Assembly: GCF_900120405.1 (NCBI RefSeq)
Contig: NZ_LT635492.1
Location: 714,093 to 778,092, forward strand
DNA from: Urinicoccus massiliensis
GTDB taxonomy: Bacteria; Bacillota; Clostridia; Tissierellales; Peptoniphilaceae
Length of the DNA: 64,000 nt
Direction of reading: 5' to 3'
This document shows positions 25,367-35,003 of the stretch, in pieces. The translations under genes and the position numbers were made by a program. Under the pieces are notes generated by a model. It did not search any database and had not been told where the DNA came from. It saw only the letters and a program-made list of their open reading frames with translations. Within the stretch, counting starts at the first letter, position 1. Each line of letters opens with the position of its first letter.

Positions 25367-26375
25367 AGCAACCTCCTTGGGCCCTTAAATAGGCTTCAAG
25401 GAGCCGGTAGGTATTTTCTAGTCCCCTTTTGTGGGTTCTTTCATAGCCATGGCTGGCAGAAACTCCGGGACCAATAAGGGCAAAACGGGCATCTAAACCG
25501 GAAGACCGGGCTGCCGATGCATCAGACCCGTAAAAGGGAAAGACATCTGTGGCAAAGTCCAGGCCCTCTTTCTTGGCCAGGTCAATGAGGTCCTTGGTCA
25601 AGTCATAGTCATAGGGCCCGCTGGAATCCTTGCGACAAATACTGACGTCGGTTTCCTTGGCCTCCAACTTTTCCCCAATGACTCCCATGTCTACAGCGAT
25701 AAAGTCCTCCACATCCAGGTCCAAGCCGCAAGCCCCGTGGCCCACTTCCTCATAGCAGGAAAAAACCATGGTTACAGGGGGATGATCAAAGTCCTCCCAA
25801 TGGTCTATTAGGGTCAATAGGATGGCGGCAGAGGCCTTGTCGTCCAGGTGGCGACTTTTAATGTAGCCATCTCCGGCCAGGCGAAACCTGGGGTCCAGGG
25901 AAATATAGTCCCCGTTGCAAATCCCCAGGTCTTGGACAGCCTTCTTGTCCTCAACAAGATAGTCCAAAACCACTTCCATGGATTGGGCATCCCTTTTTGC
26001 CGATTCAGCATCCTTACTGGCATGAACAGCGGGGTCCTTTAAGCGGACCGTTCCCTCATAGGTCTTGCCTTCCAGGGTATGGACCAGGACATTTTCCTGC
26101 TCCACATAGTTGAGAGGAAAGCCTCCCAAAGTGGTAACTTCCAAACGGCCATTGTCCTTGATTTTTTGCACCATCAAACCCAGGGTGTCAATGTGACAGG
26201 CCAGGGCAATCTTTTTTCCCTTCCCCGGCAGTTGCCCCAGGAGGGTCCCCTTCCGGGTCCTGGACCAGGCTACTTGGGGGTAGCGGTCTTGGATCCCCTG
26301 GAGGATTTCCCGGGTCATGCCTGTAGGGCTGGGGGTCTGGCAAAGCCATTGTAATTTTTCGAGAATTTTTTCCAT
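25365..26375 (-). CDS. M42-family aminopeptidase (FrvX/glutamyl aminopeptidase-like)
   Basis: Dimetal aminopeptidase/deblocking enzyme of 336 aa. Ligands and catalytic residues are seen in ACHIDTLG (His/Asp), SRHLDDKAS (Asp), CYEEVGHGA (Glu pair), AVDMGV (Asp) and SHGYERTHKRG (His). Family members form dodecameric shells that degrade oligopeptides. The ATG at 26375 has AAGGA just upstream and lies 7 bases past carB, unlike an earlier in-frame TTG inside carB. It is the last gene of the pyrimidine transcript; peptide use fits the Opp importer. Confidence 0.9.
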   Translation of the reverse strand: MEKILEKLQWLCQTPSPTGMTREILQGIQDRYPQVAWSRTRKGTLLGQLPGKGKKIALACHIDTLGLMVQKIKDNGRLEVTTLGGFPLNYVEQENVLVHTLEGKTYEGTVRLKDPAVHASKDAESAKRDAQSMEVVLDYLVEDKKAVQDLGICNGDYISLDPRFRLAGDGYIKSRHLDDKASAAILLTLIDHWEDFDHPPVTMVFSCYEEVGHGACGLDLDVEDFIAVDMGVIGEKLEAKETDVSICRKDSSGPYDYDLTKDLIDLAKKEGLDFATDVFPFYGSDASAARSSGLDARFALIGPGVSASHGYERTHKRGLENTYRLLEAYLRAQGGC

Positions 26376-26382
26376 ATCTTCC

Positions 26383-29300
26383 TTACTTTCTATATTGGTC
26401 AAATTGGTTTAATTCGTAGAGCTTGATGCCGTCTTTTAGGGTTTCTTCCTGCAAAATTTCAATCAGGCTCTTGGCCTTGTCTACATTGCTTAAGAGTTCC
26501 ACATCAGATTCAATGGCTGCCCTTCGGATCATAAAGCCATCTCTTTTGGCATCGCCCCCCTTGGTTGGGGTGTTGATGACAAGGTCAAATTTTCCTTCCT
26601 TGACTTCGTCCAAGATGGTGGGGTAGTCTTCCCCAATCTTACGAACATGCTCTGCCTTGATACCCAAGTCTTCCAGGAAGTTCTTGGTGTTTTCTGTTGC
26701 GGCAAAGCTGTAGCCCAGGTCCTTCATAATGAGGATAGAGTCCTTCAACTCTTCCTTGTCCTTGTCTCCCAGGGTTACCAAAACCCGTCTGGGGTGGCTG
26801 GTCAGGTCAATGCCCGATGCGATAAAGCCCTTGGCCAAGGCTTCCTTGCGGCTTAAGCCCACTCCCAGGTCTTCCCCGGTGGACCGCATTTCAGGCCCAA
26901 GACCTGCTTCTACTTGTTGTAACTTGTCTGTTGAAAAGACGGGGATCTTGGCACAGACCAAGTCGCCTTCTGGATAGAGGCCTGTTCCATAGCCCATATC
27001 CTTGAGCTTCTTGCCCAGGATCAATTCCGTAGCTACATCCACCATGGGGATGGTGGTTACCTTGGACAGGTAGGGAACCGTCCGAGAAGATCTTGGGTTG
27101 ACTTCGATGATATAGAGTTGGTGGTCTTTTAAGATGTATTGGATGTTGACCAGGCCCAGGACCCCTAGGCTCAAGGCAATTTTTTTGGTTACTTGGACAA
27201 TTTCTTCTTTTTTATCTTGGGGAATGTGGTCTGTGGGATAGATGGAGATGGAGTCTCCAGAGTGGATTCCGGCCCTTTCCAAGTGCTCCATAATTCCTGG
27301 AACCAAAATGTCCTCTCCGTCACAGAGAGCATCTACTTCGATTTCCATACCGTCAATGTATTGGTCAATGAGGATGGGATTTTTGGGATCTTTTTGGAAA
27401 CCCCGGTCGCAATAGTAGCGAAGTTGAGTTTCCCCGTAGCAAATTTCCATTCCTTGGCCCCCTAGGACATAGGAGGGTCGAACCAGGACAGGATAGCCCA
27501 GGTTCTTGGCTATGCCCACAGCTTCTTCTGTGGTCCAAACCCCGTGGCCCTTGGGACGTTGGATGCCCAATTCTTCCAGCAATTCATCAAAGCGCTCCCG
27601 GTCTTCTGCCCGGTCAATGGCGTCGGGGTCTGTCCCCCAAATGGGGATTTCAGAATTCTTAAAGAAGTCTGCCAGTTTAATGGCTGTTTGGCCACCAAAT
27701 TGCAGGATAACTCCATCGGGCTTTTCCCGGTCGATAACATTTAGGGTATCTTCAATGGTCAGGGGCTCAAAGTAGAGCTTGTCTGCCAGGTCAAAGTCCG
27801 TGGATACAGTTTCCGGATTGTTGTTCATCAAGATTGTTTCATAGCCCAGCTTGTTTAGGGTTTGAACACAGTGGACACAGCAGTAGTCAAATTCAATCCC
27901 TTGGCCAATCCGGATGGGACCAGACCCAATAACCAGGACCTTTTTGCCAGTTTTTTCCAGGGCCTTTTCTTCCGATTCCAGGTCATAGGTGGAGTAGAGA
28001 TAGGGTGAATCCACCTTTAGGGACCCGGCACAGGTGTCCACCCCCTTAAAAGAGGCGGTGATCTTGTAGAGTTTTCTTAATTCATAGATAAACTTGGGCG
28101 ATTCCCCAATAAAGTTCCCAATGGCCACATCGGAAAATCCACGTTTTTTCAAGTCTCTCAGGACATTTTCCGTCAAATCGTCCTTGGTCATTTCCTTGAG
28201 CTTGCTTTCCCTTTGAACAATGTCGGCAATTTCATAGAGGAAGAATTCGTCAATTCCCGTTTCCAGACCTAGTCGTTTAATGGAGTAGCCCCGTCTTAAG
28301 AGTTCAGCCAGGACAAAGAGTCTTTCATCAGAGGGAGATAGGACTTCCTTTTTCAATTCTTGGAGGGACTTTTCAGCTAGACCAGGATGCTCCAGACTGA
28401 ATTTCCCAATTTCCAAGGACCGGAGGCCCTTTAAAAGAGCACTTTGGAAGGAAGACCCAATGGCCATGACTTCCCCTGTGGCCATCATCTTGGTTCCCAG
28501 TTGCCGTTTGGCATTGTAGAACTTGTCAAAGGGCCATTTTGGAATCTTAACAACTACATAGTCAATAACCGGTTCAAAGGCTGCCGAAGTCTTTTTGGTA
28601 ATCCGATTTTCAATTTCGTCTAGGCGGTAGCCCAGGGCAATGTTGGTAGCCACCCGGGCAATGGGGTAGCCTGTGGCCTTGGAGGCCAGGGCCGAAGACC
28701 GGCTAACCCGGGGATTGATTTCAATAACGGCATACTTAGTAGATGTTGGGTGGAGGGCAAATTGTACATTGCAGCCTCCTTCAATGCCTACTGCATCGAT
28801 AATCTTAAAGGCAGACCTTTGTAGGATGCCATATTCTAGAGGACTCAGGGTTTGGGTAGGAGCTACCACAATAGAATCCCCAGTATGGACCCCAACAGGG
28901 TCGATATTTTCCATAGAGCAGACCACAATCTTGTTGCCGGCGTGGTCCCTTATAACTTCAAATTCAATTTCCTTCCAACCGGTAATACACTTTTCAATAA
29001 GGACTTGGTGGACCCGGGACCGGTGGAGACCACCTGTGGCGATTTCCGTCAATTCTTCCTTGTTCTTGGCAATTCCGCCCCCGGTGCCTCCCAGGGTAAA
29101 GGCCGGCCGGACTACTACAGGGTAGCCCAGGTAGTCGGCGTATTCCAGGGCTTCATCCAGACCTGTTACCGTCTTGGATGGAATCAGGGGTTCGTCAATT
29201 TCTTCCATGAGTTCTCGGAAGAGTTCCCGGTCTTCCCCCTTCTTGATGCCGGAAATGGGCGTTCCCAAAACTTTTACATTGTACTTGTCCAAGATTCCCT

Positions 29301-29613
29301 TTTCATAAAGGTCCATACCCAGGTTCAGGCCAGTTTGTCCCCCCATACCGGGAATCAGGTGGTCGGGTCTTTCTTTTTCAATAATCTTTTCCACCACATC
29401 CAGGGTCATGGGCTCAATGTAGATCTTATCAGCCATGCCCCGGTCGGTCATAATGGTGGCGGGGTTGGAGTTAATTAGGACAACTTCGATCCCGTTATCT
29501 TTCAGGGTTTGACAGGCTTGGTTTCCTGAATAGTCAAATTCAGCTCCTTGCCCAATGACAATGGGGCCTGACCCCAAAACCAATACTTTTTTTACGCCTT
29601 CAAATTTGCCCAT
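26383..29613 (-). CDS. carB: carbamoyl-phosphate synthase large subunit
   Basis: 1076 aa, full length. Two homologous ATP-grasp synthetase halves (each opening with a VLGSGPIxIGQGxEFDYxxxxxxxTL motif, residues about 12 and 560) phosphorylate bicarbonate and carbamate; the C-terminal MGS-like allosteric domain ends the chain. The ATG at 29613 has GGAGAG 7 bases upstream, 4 bases after carA. It appears fully intact, in contrast to its glutaminase partner CarA. It supplies carbamoyl phosphate for PyrB. Confidence 0.95.
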   Translation of the reverse strand: MGKFEGVKKVLVLGSGPIVIGQGAEFDYSGNQACQTLKDNGIEVVLINSNPATIMTDRGMADKIYIEPMTLDVVEKIIEKERPDHLIPGMGGQTGLNLGMDLYEKGILDKYNVKVLGTPISGIKKGEDRELFRELMEEIDEPLIPSKTVTGLDEALEYADYLGYPVVVRPAFTLGGTGGGIAKNKEELTEIATGGLHRSRVHQVLIEKCITGWKEIEFEVIRDHAGNKIVVCSMENIDPVGVHTGDSIVVAPTQTLSPLEYGILQRSAFKIIDAVGIEGGCNVQFALHPTSTKYAVIEINPRVSRSSALASKATGYPIARVATNIALGYRLDEIENRITKKTSAAFEPVIDYVVVKIPKWPFDKFYNAKRQLGTKMMATGEVMAIGSSFQSALLKGLRSLEIGKFSLEHPGLAEKSLQELKKEVLSPSDERLFVLAELLRRGYSIKRLGLETGIDEFFLYEIADIVQRESKLKEMTKDDLTENVLRDLKKRGFSDVAIGNFIGESPKFIYELRKLYKITASFKGVDTCAGSLKVDSPYLYSTYDLESEEKALEKTGKKVLVIGSGPIRIGQGIEFDYCCVHCVQTLNKLGYETILMNNNPETVSTDFDLADKLYFEPLTIEDTLNVIDREKPDGVILQFGGQTAIKLADFFKNSEIPIWGTDPDAIDRAEDRERFDELLEELGIQRPKGHGVWTTEEAVGIAKNLGYPVLVRPSYVLGGQGMEICYGETQLRYYCDRGFQKDPKNPILIDQYIDGMEIEVDALCDGEDILVPGIMEHLERAGIHSGDSISIYPTDHIPQDKKEEIVQVTKKIALSLGVLGLVNIQYILKDHQLYIIEVNPRSSRTVPYLSKVTTIPMVDVATELILGKKLKDMGYGTGLYPEGDLVCAKIPVFSTDKLQQVEAGLGPEMRSTGEDLGVGLSRKEALAKGFIASGIDLTSHPRRVLVTLGDKDKEELKDSILIMKDLGYSFAATENTKNFLEDLGIKAEHVRKIGEDYPTILDEVKEGKFDLVINTPTKGGDAKRDGFMIRRAAIESDVELLSNVDKAKSLIEILQEETLKDGIKLYELNQFDQYRK

Positions 29614-29617
29614 GTCT

Positions 29618-30655
29618 TCACTCTCCAATTCTTTCATCTAAAACAAAGTTACATTCGCCATGATAGGGGTCTTCTTCGGCTTGGAAGAGGAAGCCCCAGG
29701 CCCGGTAGTCCTTGGCCTTAAAAGCTGCCGTTGTTTGGTCCAGCAGGTTGATAAAGCTAGGCTCAATAGGCTTTTCATCAATTAAACCATACTGGTAGTT
29801 TTGGTGGCTGTGGTAGATTTTTTTGGTCTTTAAATCCATGATGGGTTGGGACCCCTTGTGGCCGGGAAGAAACTTGATTCCGCAGCCCAATGCTCTTGCC
29901 AGCATTTGTGCTCCCAGGCCAATGCCCATAAGGTCAATCTTGCCAAGAATTTGCTCAATGTCTGAAATAATATCTTGGACCATGGTGGGGTTTCCTGGAC
30001 CAGAAGATAGGATTAAGAGGTCGTGCTTGGCATCTAGAATTTTTTCAAAACTTGTTTGGGCCGGATACTGGGTAATGGAACAATCCCTGGCCTTGAGATA
30101 GTCAATCAAGCTCTTTCTTAAGCCAAAGTCCCAAACAGCTACGTCCTTGCCCTTGCCGGGATAGTAAATTTTTTCCTGGCAGGTTACATCAAAGACCCCA
30201 TGGCTTAAGTCCATATCATCCAGGAGGGTTTTTAACTCACTTTCCGTCTTGGGCTTGCGGGTAATAATCCCCCGGAAGGAATGGTGGTCTAAGAGGTAGC
30301 GGGAAAGGGCCCGGGTGTCAATGCCGCAAATTCCCGGAATTTTGTGGTAGTTTAAGTAGTTGTCAATGTTAATTTCATAGCGGAAGTTGTTGGGATGGTC
30401 AATTTTTTCCCGGCAAATGACCCCCTTGAGTTGGATGTCCGGGCTTTGTTCGTCCGTTAGGTTAAAACCATAGGTCCCAATTAAGGGGTAGGTAAAGACC
30501 AGGAGTTGGCCGTAATAGGCCGGGTCTGTAATTAACTCTTGCTGGCCCACCATGGCGGTATTGTAGGTGAGTTCCCCTACAACATCCTTGCCCTTGTAGC
30601 CAAAGGCTGTTCCCTCAAAAAGACTTCCATCTTCTAATTGTAAATATGTTTTCAT
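29618..30655 (-). CDS. carA: carbamoyl-phosphate synthase small subunit, glutaminase site lost
   Basis: 345 aa, usual length. The N-terminal CPSase_sm_chain domain is normal ([33 protein letters not shown]). The C-terminal class I glutamine amidotransferase domain is degenerate at every catalytic point: the nucleophile elbow, normally GICLGHQ, reads GIGLGAQ (Gly246 in place of Cys, Ala249 in place of His), and the HPE motif reads QAE (Gln325 for His). The codon at the nucleophile is GGC, one base from TGC. Everything else in the frame is open and conserved, so this is not a pseudogene. I infer it still binds CarB structurally but cannot hydrolyse glutamine, so the synthase would use free ammonia. 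RBS GAGGGG lies 4 bases before the ATG. Confidence 0.9.
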   Translation of the reverse strand: MKTYLQLEDGSLFEGTAFGYKGKDVVGELTYNTAMVGQQELITDPAYYGQLLVFTYPLIGTYGFNLTDEQSPDIQLKGVICREKIDHPNNFRYEINIDNYLNYHKIPGICGIDTRALSRYLLDHHSFRGIITRKPKTESELKTLLDDMDLSHGVFDVTCQEKIYYPGKGKDVAVWDFGLRKSLIDYLKARDCSITQYPAQTSFEKILDAKHDLLILSSGPGNPTMVQDIISDIEQILGKIDLMGIGLGAQMLARALGCGIKFLPGHKGSQPIMDLKTKKIYHSHQNYQYGLIDEKPIEPSFINLLDQTTAAFKAKDYRAWGFLFQAEEDPYHGECNFVLDERIGE

Positions 30656-30663
30656 CTTTCCCC

Positions 30664-31563
30664 TCACTTTATACAAGCTATTATTTCCGATATATTTTCT
30701 AAGTGGTTTTCTTGACAATAATCTTCCAGGTCCTGGAGAATTTTAGGTACCAGGAAGGGATCATGGAAGTTCATGGTCCCAATTTGAACAGCAGATGCTC
30801 CCACCATGAGCATGGCCAGAACATCTTCCGCCGAGGCAATTCCTCCCAATCCCACAACGGGAATATCCACCGCCTTGGCCACCTGGTGGACCATCCTCAG
30901 GGCCAGTGGAAAAATACAGGGCCCCGACAGGCCAGCATAAACATTGTCAAAAACAGGCTTGCGATGGGCAATGTCCACTGCCATGCCCTGGACCGTGTTA
31001 ATGAGACTTACAGCAGCTGCCCCGGCCTCTTGGACACCCTGGGCCAGGTCTGCCACCGGGTCCCCGTTGGGAGATAACTTCACCATAACCGGGTGGCGGG
31101 ACAGGTCCACCACCTCCCGGGTAATGGAGGCTGCCGAGTCACACTTGAGACCAAAAAGCAGGCCCCCTTCCTTGACATTGGGACAGGAGATGTTCAATTC
31201 AATGAGGTCAATGTCCAGGTCGTTTAACCTTTCTGCCCCTCTTAAATAATCATCCCGACTGTTTCCACCCAGGTTGACAATGATCCCCGTATCCAGGCTC
31301 CGCATCTCTTGGTATTCTTCCTGGCAAAAATGTTCAATACCTGGGTTTTCCAGGCCAATGGAATTTAAAATCCCCGAAGGCGTTTCCCAAATCCGGATGC
31401 CGGAATTGCCAGCCTTGCCGGCATAGGTCAGCCCCTTGGAAGAAATGGCCCCCACTATGGAGGGGTCATAAAACCTCCGGTATTCTTCCCCGTAGCCATA
31501 GGTCCCTGAAGCCATAATCAGGGGATTTTTTAATTTTAGCTTGCCAATCCTCGTCTCAAGCAT
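30664..31563 (-). CDS. pyrD: dihydroorotate dehydrogenase class 1B, catalytic subunit
   Basis: 299-aa FMN TIM barrel oxidising dihydroorotate to orotate. The catalytic Cys is seen in ELNISCPNVKEGG, and the FMN-binding GLGGIASAEDVLAML segment is typical. Class 1B is shown by the adjacent electron-transfer subunit pyrK. The ATG at 31563 has GAGGAG 7 bases upstream and overlaps the pyrK stop by 8; the frame stays open much further upstream without family similarity. Confidence 0.95.
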   Translation of the reverse strand: MLETRIGKLKLKNPLIMASGTYGYGEEYRRFYDPSIVGAISSKGLTYAGKAGNSGIRIWETPSGILNSIGLENPGIEHFCQEEYQEMRSLDTGIIVNLGGNSRDDYLRGAERLNDLDIDLIELNISCPNVKEGGLLFGLKCDSAASITREVVDLSRHPVMVKLSPNGDPVADLAQGVQEAGAAAVSLINTVQGMAVDIAHRKPVFDNVYAGLSGPCIFPLALRMVHQVAKAVDIPVVGLGGIASAEDVLAMLMVGASAVQIGTMNFHDPFLVPKILQDLEDYCQENHLENISEIIACIK

Positions 31564-32248
31564 GGTCCAACTCCTCTTTTGCAAATACTGGTCCATCCAG
31601 GCAGACCTTCTTACGACCCTCCTTGCCCTGGCAGCTACAGGCCAGACAGGCTCCAAAACCGCAACCCATTCTCTCTTCCAGGGACAATTCCAGGTCCTTG
31701 TCCTCCTGGCGGCAGCGGTCCAAAACTGCATTCATCATGACCCGGGGGCCACAAGTGTAAAATTGGTCATAGGCCTGGAAGTCCACAGCCTCTGTAATGT
31801 AACCCCCCTCTTGGATTTTCAAATCCAGGGGATAGTCCTTTAAGTAGTCCCCAAAGCCCTGGGCATCCCTGGTACCGAAGTAGACCCTGGTAGTTCCCTT
31901 GAGAAAACGACTCAGGTAGATAAAGGGAGCCAGGCCAACCCCACCTGCAATACAGGCCACCTTCTTGTCCGGATAGGGAGTAAAGCCCCGGCCATAGGGC
32001 CCTAGGATCCTCAGGTCCTCTCCCGCCTCCAACTTGGAAAATTCTTCCGTTCCCCCACCTACGACTTCATAGAGGAGGCCCAGCTGGCCCTCATGGTAGT
32101 CGAAAACGCTAATGGGTCGGCCCAGGAGCTTGGCCCCGTCCTTGGGATAGACCATGTAAAACTGGCCGGGCTTGGGAACAGATTTCTCTTCCAACCAAAG
32201 GACATAGGTATGGGGATTGATTTGGTCTTGTCGAATAATTTTAGCCAC
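31556..32248 (-). CDS. pyrK: dihydroorotate dehydrogenase electron-transfer subunit
   Basis: 230 aa. FAD-binding region (GRPISVFD), NAD-binding region (ACIAGGVGLAPFIYL) and a C-terminal 2Fe-2S centre (CGFGACLACSC...C). It passes electrons from PyrD to NAD+. It overlaps pyrI by 8 and pyrD by 8 bases. Confidence 0.95.
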   Translation of the reverse strand: MAKIIRQDQINPHTYVLWLEEKSVPKPGQFYMVYPKDGAKLLGRPISVFDYHEGQLGLLYEVVGGGTEEFSKLEAGEDLRILGPYGRGFTPYPDKKVACIAGGVGLAPFIYLSRFLKGTTRVYFGTRDAQGFGDYLKDYPLDLKIQEGGYITEAVDFQAYDQFYTCGPRVMMNAVLDRCRQEDKDLELSLEERMGCGFGACLACSCQGKEGRKKVCLDGPVFAKEELDHA

Positions 32249-32669
32249 GATGCAACTCCATTACTTGGTCACAATAACAACAGCGGTAGCTTACTGGGTC
32301 CTCCCCTGCCAGGTCAAACATTTCTTCCAGGTCTTGGTGGTTGCTAACACAGGCCGGGTTCTTGCAGGTTAAAACCCCTCGGACATGTTTGGGCAGGCGG
32401 ATTTTTTCCTTGTTGACCACCTGGCCATTTTCAATGACATTCACCGTACCAGAAGGAGCCATAAGCCCCACCAGGTCCATGTTTAAGTCAAAGTCTGTTT
32501 CAATCTTAATCAGGTCCTTTTTTCCCATTTTACTACTGGGAATCCCCGTCATTAAAACCACAACCCCCTGGACATTTTCCAGTTCCAGGCCGTGGTAGAG
32601 CTTGATCCCCTCCCCGGCCTTGATGTGGTCAATAACAACTCCCTTGCGAATCTTCGATACATTAATCAT
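32241..32669 (-). CDS. pyrI: aspartate carbamoyltransferase regulatory subunit
   Basis: 142 aa. N-terminal nucleotide-binding domain and a C-terminal zinc domain with the four Cys (CKNPAC and CCYC types) that docks on PyrB. It implies an E. coli-like heteromeric, CTP/ATP-regulated enzyme. The ATG at 32669 is preferred to the TTG 6 bases upstream; it overlaps the pyrB stop by 8. Confidence 0.93.
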   Translation of the reverse strand: MINVSKIRKGVVIDHIKAGEGIKLYHGLELENVQGVVVLMTGIPSSKMGKKDLIKIETDFDLNMDLVGLMAPSGTVNVIENGQVVNKEKIRLPKHVRGVLTCKNPACVSNHQDLEEMFDLAGEDPVSYRCCYCDQVMELHRG

Positions 32670-33585
32670 TGGCAACCCCCAGCAAGATCATCATCAGCGC
32701 CATTCTTACATACATGCCCAGGTGGGCCTGGTTAAAGTATACCATTCTCGGGTCCGAATCCAGGGACTTTTCAATTTCCAGCACCCTGGGGAGGGGGTGC
32801 ATGACAATCATGTCCTCCTTGGCCAGGGCCATTTTTTCTTGGTCCAGGATATAGAAGTCCTTGAGGCGTTCATACTCTCGCTCAGAGACAAAGCGTTCCT
32901 TTTGGACCCGGGTCATGTAGAGGACATCCAGGTCCCCCATGACCTGGGACAAGTCTTCCACATAGGTCACATGACCCTTTTGGATTTTTTCCTTGACATA
33001 GGAAGGCAGGGCCAGGTCCTCAGGAGCGATGCAGACATAGTCACAACCCCCCAAAATTTCCAGGGCCTCAATGAGAGAGTGGATGGTCCGGCCAAACTTC
33101 AAGTCCCCGCAAAGGCCAATGGTCAACTTCCTATTTAACTTCCCATAGCGGTGGAGGGTGTAGAGGTCAGTCAGGGTTTGGGTGGGGTGCTGGTGGGACC
33201 CGTCACCGGCATTGATAATGGGCGTCTTTGTCAGGACTTGAGCTCCTAAAAAAGCGGCTCCTTCTAAAAAGTGCCGCATAACAATTAAATCCGCATAGCC
33301 TTCAATAATACGCAAGGTATCTGCAAGACTTTCGCCCTTTGCTGTTGATGTATTCCCTTGGTCTGAAAAACCAATAACCCGACCTCCCAGTCGGTTAAAA
33401 GCAGCCTCAAAAGATAGGCGGGTCCGGGTAGACGGCTCAAAAAAAAGACTAGCCAAGACCTTACCTTCACAGGAATGGGAAAACCCCTCCGGCTTTTGTA
33501 AAATAAGATCTGCTAGTCGAAATGCTTCTTGGTATTCAGTTGTAGACCAGTCCGACGGTCTAATAAAATTGGATTGACGAATCAT
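32662..33585 (-). CDS. pyrB: aspartate carbamoyltransferase catalytic subunit
   Basis: 307 aa, making carbamoyl aspartate. Carbamoyl-phosphate site STRTRLSFEAA (about 52-62), AGDGSHQHPTQTLTDL, and MTRVQKER are present. First gene of pyrBIKD-carAB-M42. RBS AGGAGG lies 5 bases before the ATG. The leader is only about 30 nt, so there is no room for a PyrR attenuator. Confidence 0.95.
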   Translation of the reverse strand: MIRQSNFIRPSDWSTTEYQEAFRLADLILQKPEGFSHSCEGKVLASLFFEPSTRTRLSFEAAFNRLGGRVIGFSDQGNTSTAKGESLADTLRIIEGYADLIVMRHFLEGAAFLGAQVLTKTPIINAGDGSHQHPTQTLTDLYTLHRYGKLNRKLTIGLCGDLKFGRTIHSLIEALEILGGCDYVCIAPEDLALPSYVKEKIQKGHVTYVEDLSQVMGDLDVLYMTRVQKERFVSEREYERLKDFYILDQEKMALAKEDMIVMHPLPRVLEIEKSLDSDPRMVYFNQAHLGMYVRMALMMILLGVAND

Positions 33586-33623
33586 TTTGTCCTCCTGTTT
33601 TATTCCTCAACTTTTTCTAAACT

Positions 33624-33652
33624 ATTTTAATCTATCCACACCCTAAAGTCAA
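33624..33652 (-). promoter_or_regulatory. pyr operon promoter
   Basis: -35 TTGACT (33647-33652), 17-bp spacer, -10 TAAAAT (33624-33629). Confidence 0.75.
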
Positions 33653-33694
33653 GATAAGATTTTTATTTTGAAAAAAGTTATTTTTTCTTATCTT
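33651..33694. promoter_or_regulatory. inverted repeat touching the pyr -35 box
   Basis: Perfect 9-bp arms AAGATAAGA (33651-33659) and TCTTATCTT (33686-33694), 26 bases apart. Possible regulator-binding dyad or DNA-structure element. Confidence 0.4.
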
Positions 33695-33728
33695 CCCCTT
33701 AAATTCTTTCCGTCTTCCCCCTACTTCC

Positions 33729-33757
33729 TTGCTATTTTCAGTAAATCATTGTATAAT
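33729..33757 (+). promoter_or_regulatory. 6S RNA promoter
   Basis: -35 TTGCTA (33729-33734), 17-bp spacer, -10 TATAAT (33752-33757). No protein frame follows. Confidence 0.75.
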
Positions 33758-33763
33758 ATTTGT

Positions 33764-33945
33764 AAAGAAGCTCTACGGTGTTCGATGGACTTCATCTTAA
33801 TTCAACCGACAAATCAGACACGGGAATCTGTGTTTAGCCGGTAAGGGCAAGCCCCCTTGAGGGGACGTTTAAACCGGTTAGTAAGATACCCACCTTAACA
33901 ACAGGGCGGGTCTGAATTAAATGAAGAAACGGCATTGTGGAGTCT
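33764..33945 (+). ncRNA. ssrS: 6S RNA
   Basis: A non-coding transcript of about 180 nt with its own promoter and terminator and the 6S RNA layout: a closing stem (33771-33780 with 33933-33942, 10 pairs counting G-U), a second stem (33790-33804 with 33913-33926, one bulge), a large central bubble, and an apical region rich in pairing. The TGTTCG on the 5' side and CGGCAT on the 3' side sit where they do in E. coli 6S RNA. 6S RNA binds housekeeping RNA polymerase by imitating an open promoter and represses transcription in stationary phase. End points are estimates. Confidence 0.8.
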
Positions 33946-33951
33946 ACATAG

Positions 33952-34005
33952 GTCGGGCAAATCCCGACAAAAAACCAGGATGGTTTTTGGCCTATCCTGG
34001 TTTTT
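33952..34005. terminator. 6S RNA terminator, shared with comEA
   Basis: A small hairpin GTCGGG/CCCGAC (33952-33968) followed by a strong stem AAAAACCAGGAT/ATCCTGGTTTTT (33970-34005) with T runs both ways. Confidence 0.85.
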
Positions 34006-34023
34006 TTCTTTCCTTCTTGGTCC

Positions 34024-34629
34024 TTAGAAAACGGACACATAGTCCTTCATTTCTTCAAACTTTTTGTCCCCAATCCCCGGTAAGTTTTTCAGGTCTTCAA
34101 TTTTTTGATAGGGGGATTCCTGTCTTTGGTCCAGGATCCTCTGGGCGGTTTTTTCTCCCACACCGGGAATTTTTTGCAGGTCTTCCAGGCTGGCGGTGTT
34201 GATATTGATCTTGTCCTGGTTTTGGGCGCTGGATTGGCCCTGGACCTGCTGGGTCTTTTCATTCTTACTGGGAACATGGATCCTGGCCTCGTCTTGGACC
34301 TTGGCAGCCAGGTTGAGTTGGTCGGGGTCGGCCTGGTCGGTAAAGCCTCCAGCTGTATTGACTACATCTATGACCCGGACGGCTTCTGAAAATTCATAGA
34401 GGCCTGGTTTTTTCACAGCTCCTGTAATGTGAACATAGGTCCCACCAGCTGTTTTTTCTATGGGCTGGTCCTGGCTGGTGTCCATTTCCAGGGCCTGGGC
34501 CGGGTCAAAGTCCTCTTGGTCCTTGGGGCCCTGGCGGGAATTTTTTGCATAAAAGGCCAAAAGAAAGAGAACCAGGGCCAAAAAAACCGCCAGTTTCTTT
34601 TCTCTTGGGCTAAAGGGCTTGTTCCACAT
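34024..34629 (-). CDS. comEA: ComEA family DNA-binding protein
   Basis: 201 aa: N-terminal membrane anchor (14-29), a SLBB domain (VHITGAVKKPGLYEF, residues about 65-125), a Gln/Ser linker and a C-terminal double helix-hairpin-helix (ININTASLEDLQKIPGVGEKTAQ...LKNLPGIGDKKFEEM). In transformable bacteria it captures DNA outside the membrane; no comEB/comEC follows here, so the role is inferred from family. Confidence 0.9.
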   Translation of the reverse strand: MWNKPFSPREKKLAVFLALVLFLLAFYAKNSRQGPKDQEDFDPAQALEMDTSQDQPIEKTAGGTYVHITGAVKKPGLYEFSEAVRVIDVVNTAGGFTDQADPDQLNLAAKVQDEARIHVPSKNEKTQQVQGQSSAQNQDKININTASLEDLQKIPGVGEKTAQRILDQRQESPYQKIEDLKNLPGIGDKKFEEMKDYVSVF

Positions 34630-34631
34630 AA

Positions 34632-35003
34632 CTAGTCCAGAGCAATGGCTTCAATTTCCAAACAGGCCCCCTTGGGCAGGCTTTTGACTTCCACGCAGGA
34701 CCGGGCCGGTTTGTGGTCTGTAAAATAGGCCCCGTAAGCTTCATTTACCAGGGAAAAGTCCTCCATATTGCTGATGAAGATGGTGGTTTTTACCACCCGG
34801 TCCAGGCCGGACCCAGCTTCTTCTAGGATGGCCTTGATGTTTTCCAGGCTTTGCTTGGTGGCCTCCCGGATGTCTTTTTTCAGTTCTCCCGTCTCAGGGT
34901 CCAGGGGGAGTTGGCCGGAAACAAAAATCAAATTTCCCCCAAGGATGCCTTGGCTATAGGGGCCAATGGCTCCTGGGGCTTTTTTTGTCTCAATCTTCTT
35001 CAT
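34632..35003 (-). CDS. ridA: RidA family enamine/imine deaminase
   Basis: 123 aa. Family signature at the C-terminus (RSCVEVKSLPKGACLEIEAIA, with the Arg that holds the substrate carboxylate) and the IGPYSQ start. It clears reactive enamines from PLP enzymes. The ATG at 35003 has GGAGG 6 bases upstream, although the frame is open further into rsfS. It overlaps rsfS by 14 bases. Confidence 0.93.
   Translation of the reverse strand: MKKIETKKAPGAIGPYSQGILGGNLIFVSGQLPLDPETGELKKDIREATKQSLENIKAILEEAGSGLDRVVKTTIFISNMEDFSLVNEAYGAYFTDHKPARSCVEVKSLPKGACLEIEAIALD

Noticed and set aside
30664-31731. Longer pyrD starting at 31731
   Set aside because: The extra 56 residues are an antisense-like shadow of pyrK coding sequence; homology and a good ribosome site begin at 31563.
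33921-34202. 93-codon open frame overlapping the 6S RNA 3' end
   Set aside because: It starts inside the 6S RNA closing stem, crosses the terminator and continues antisense to comEA.
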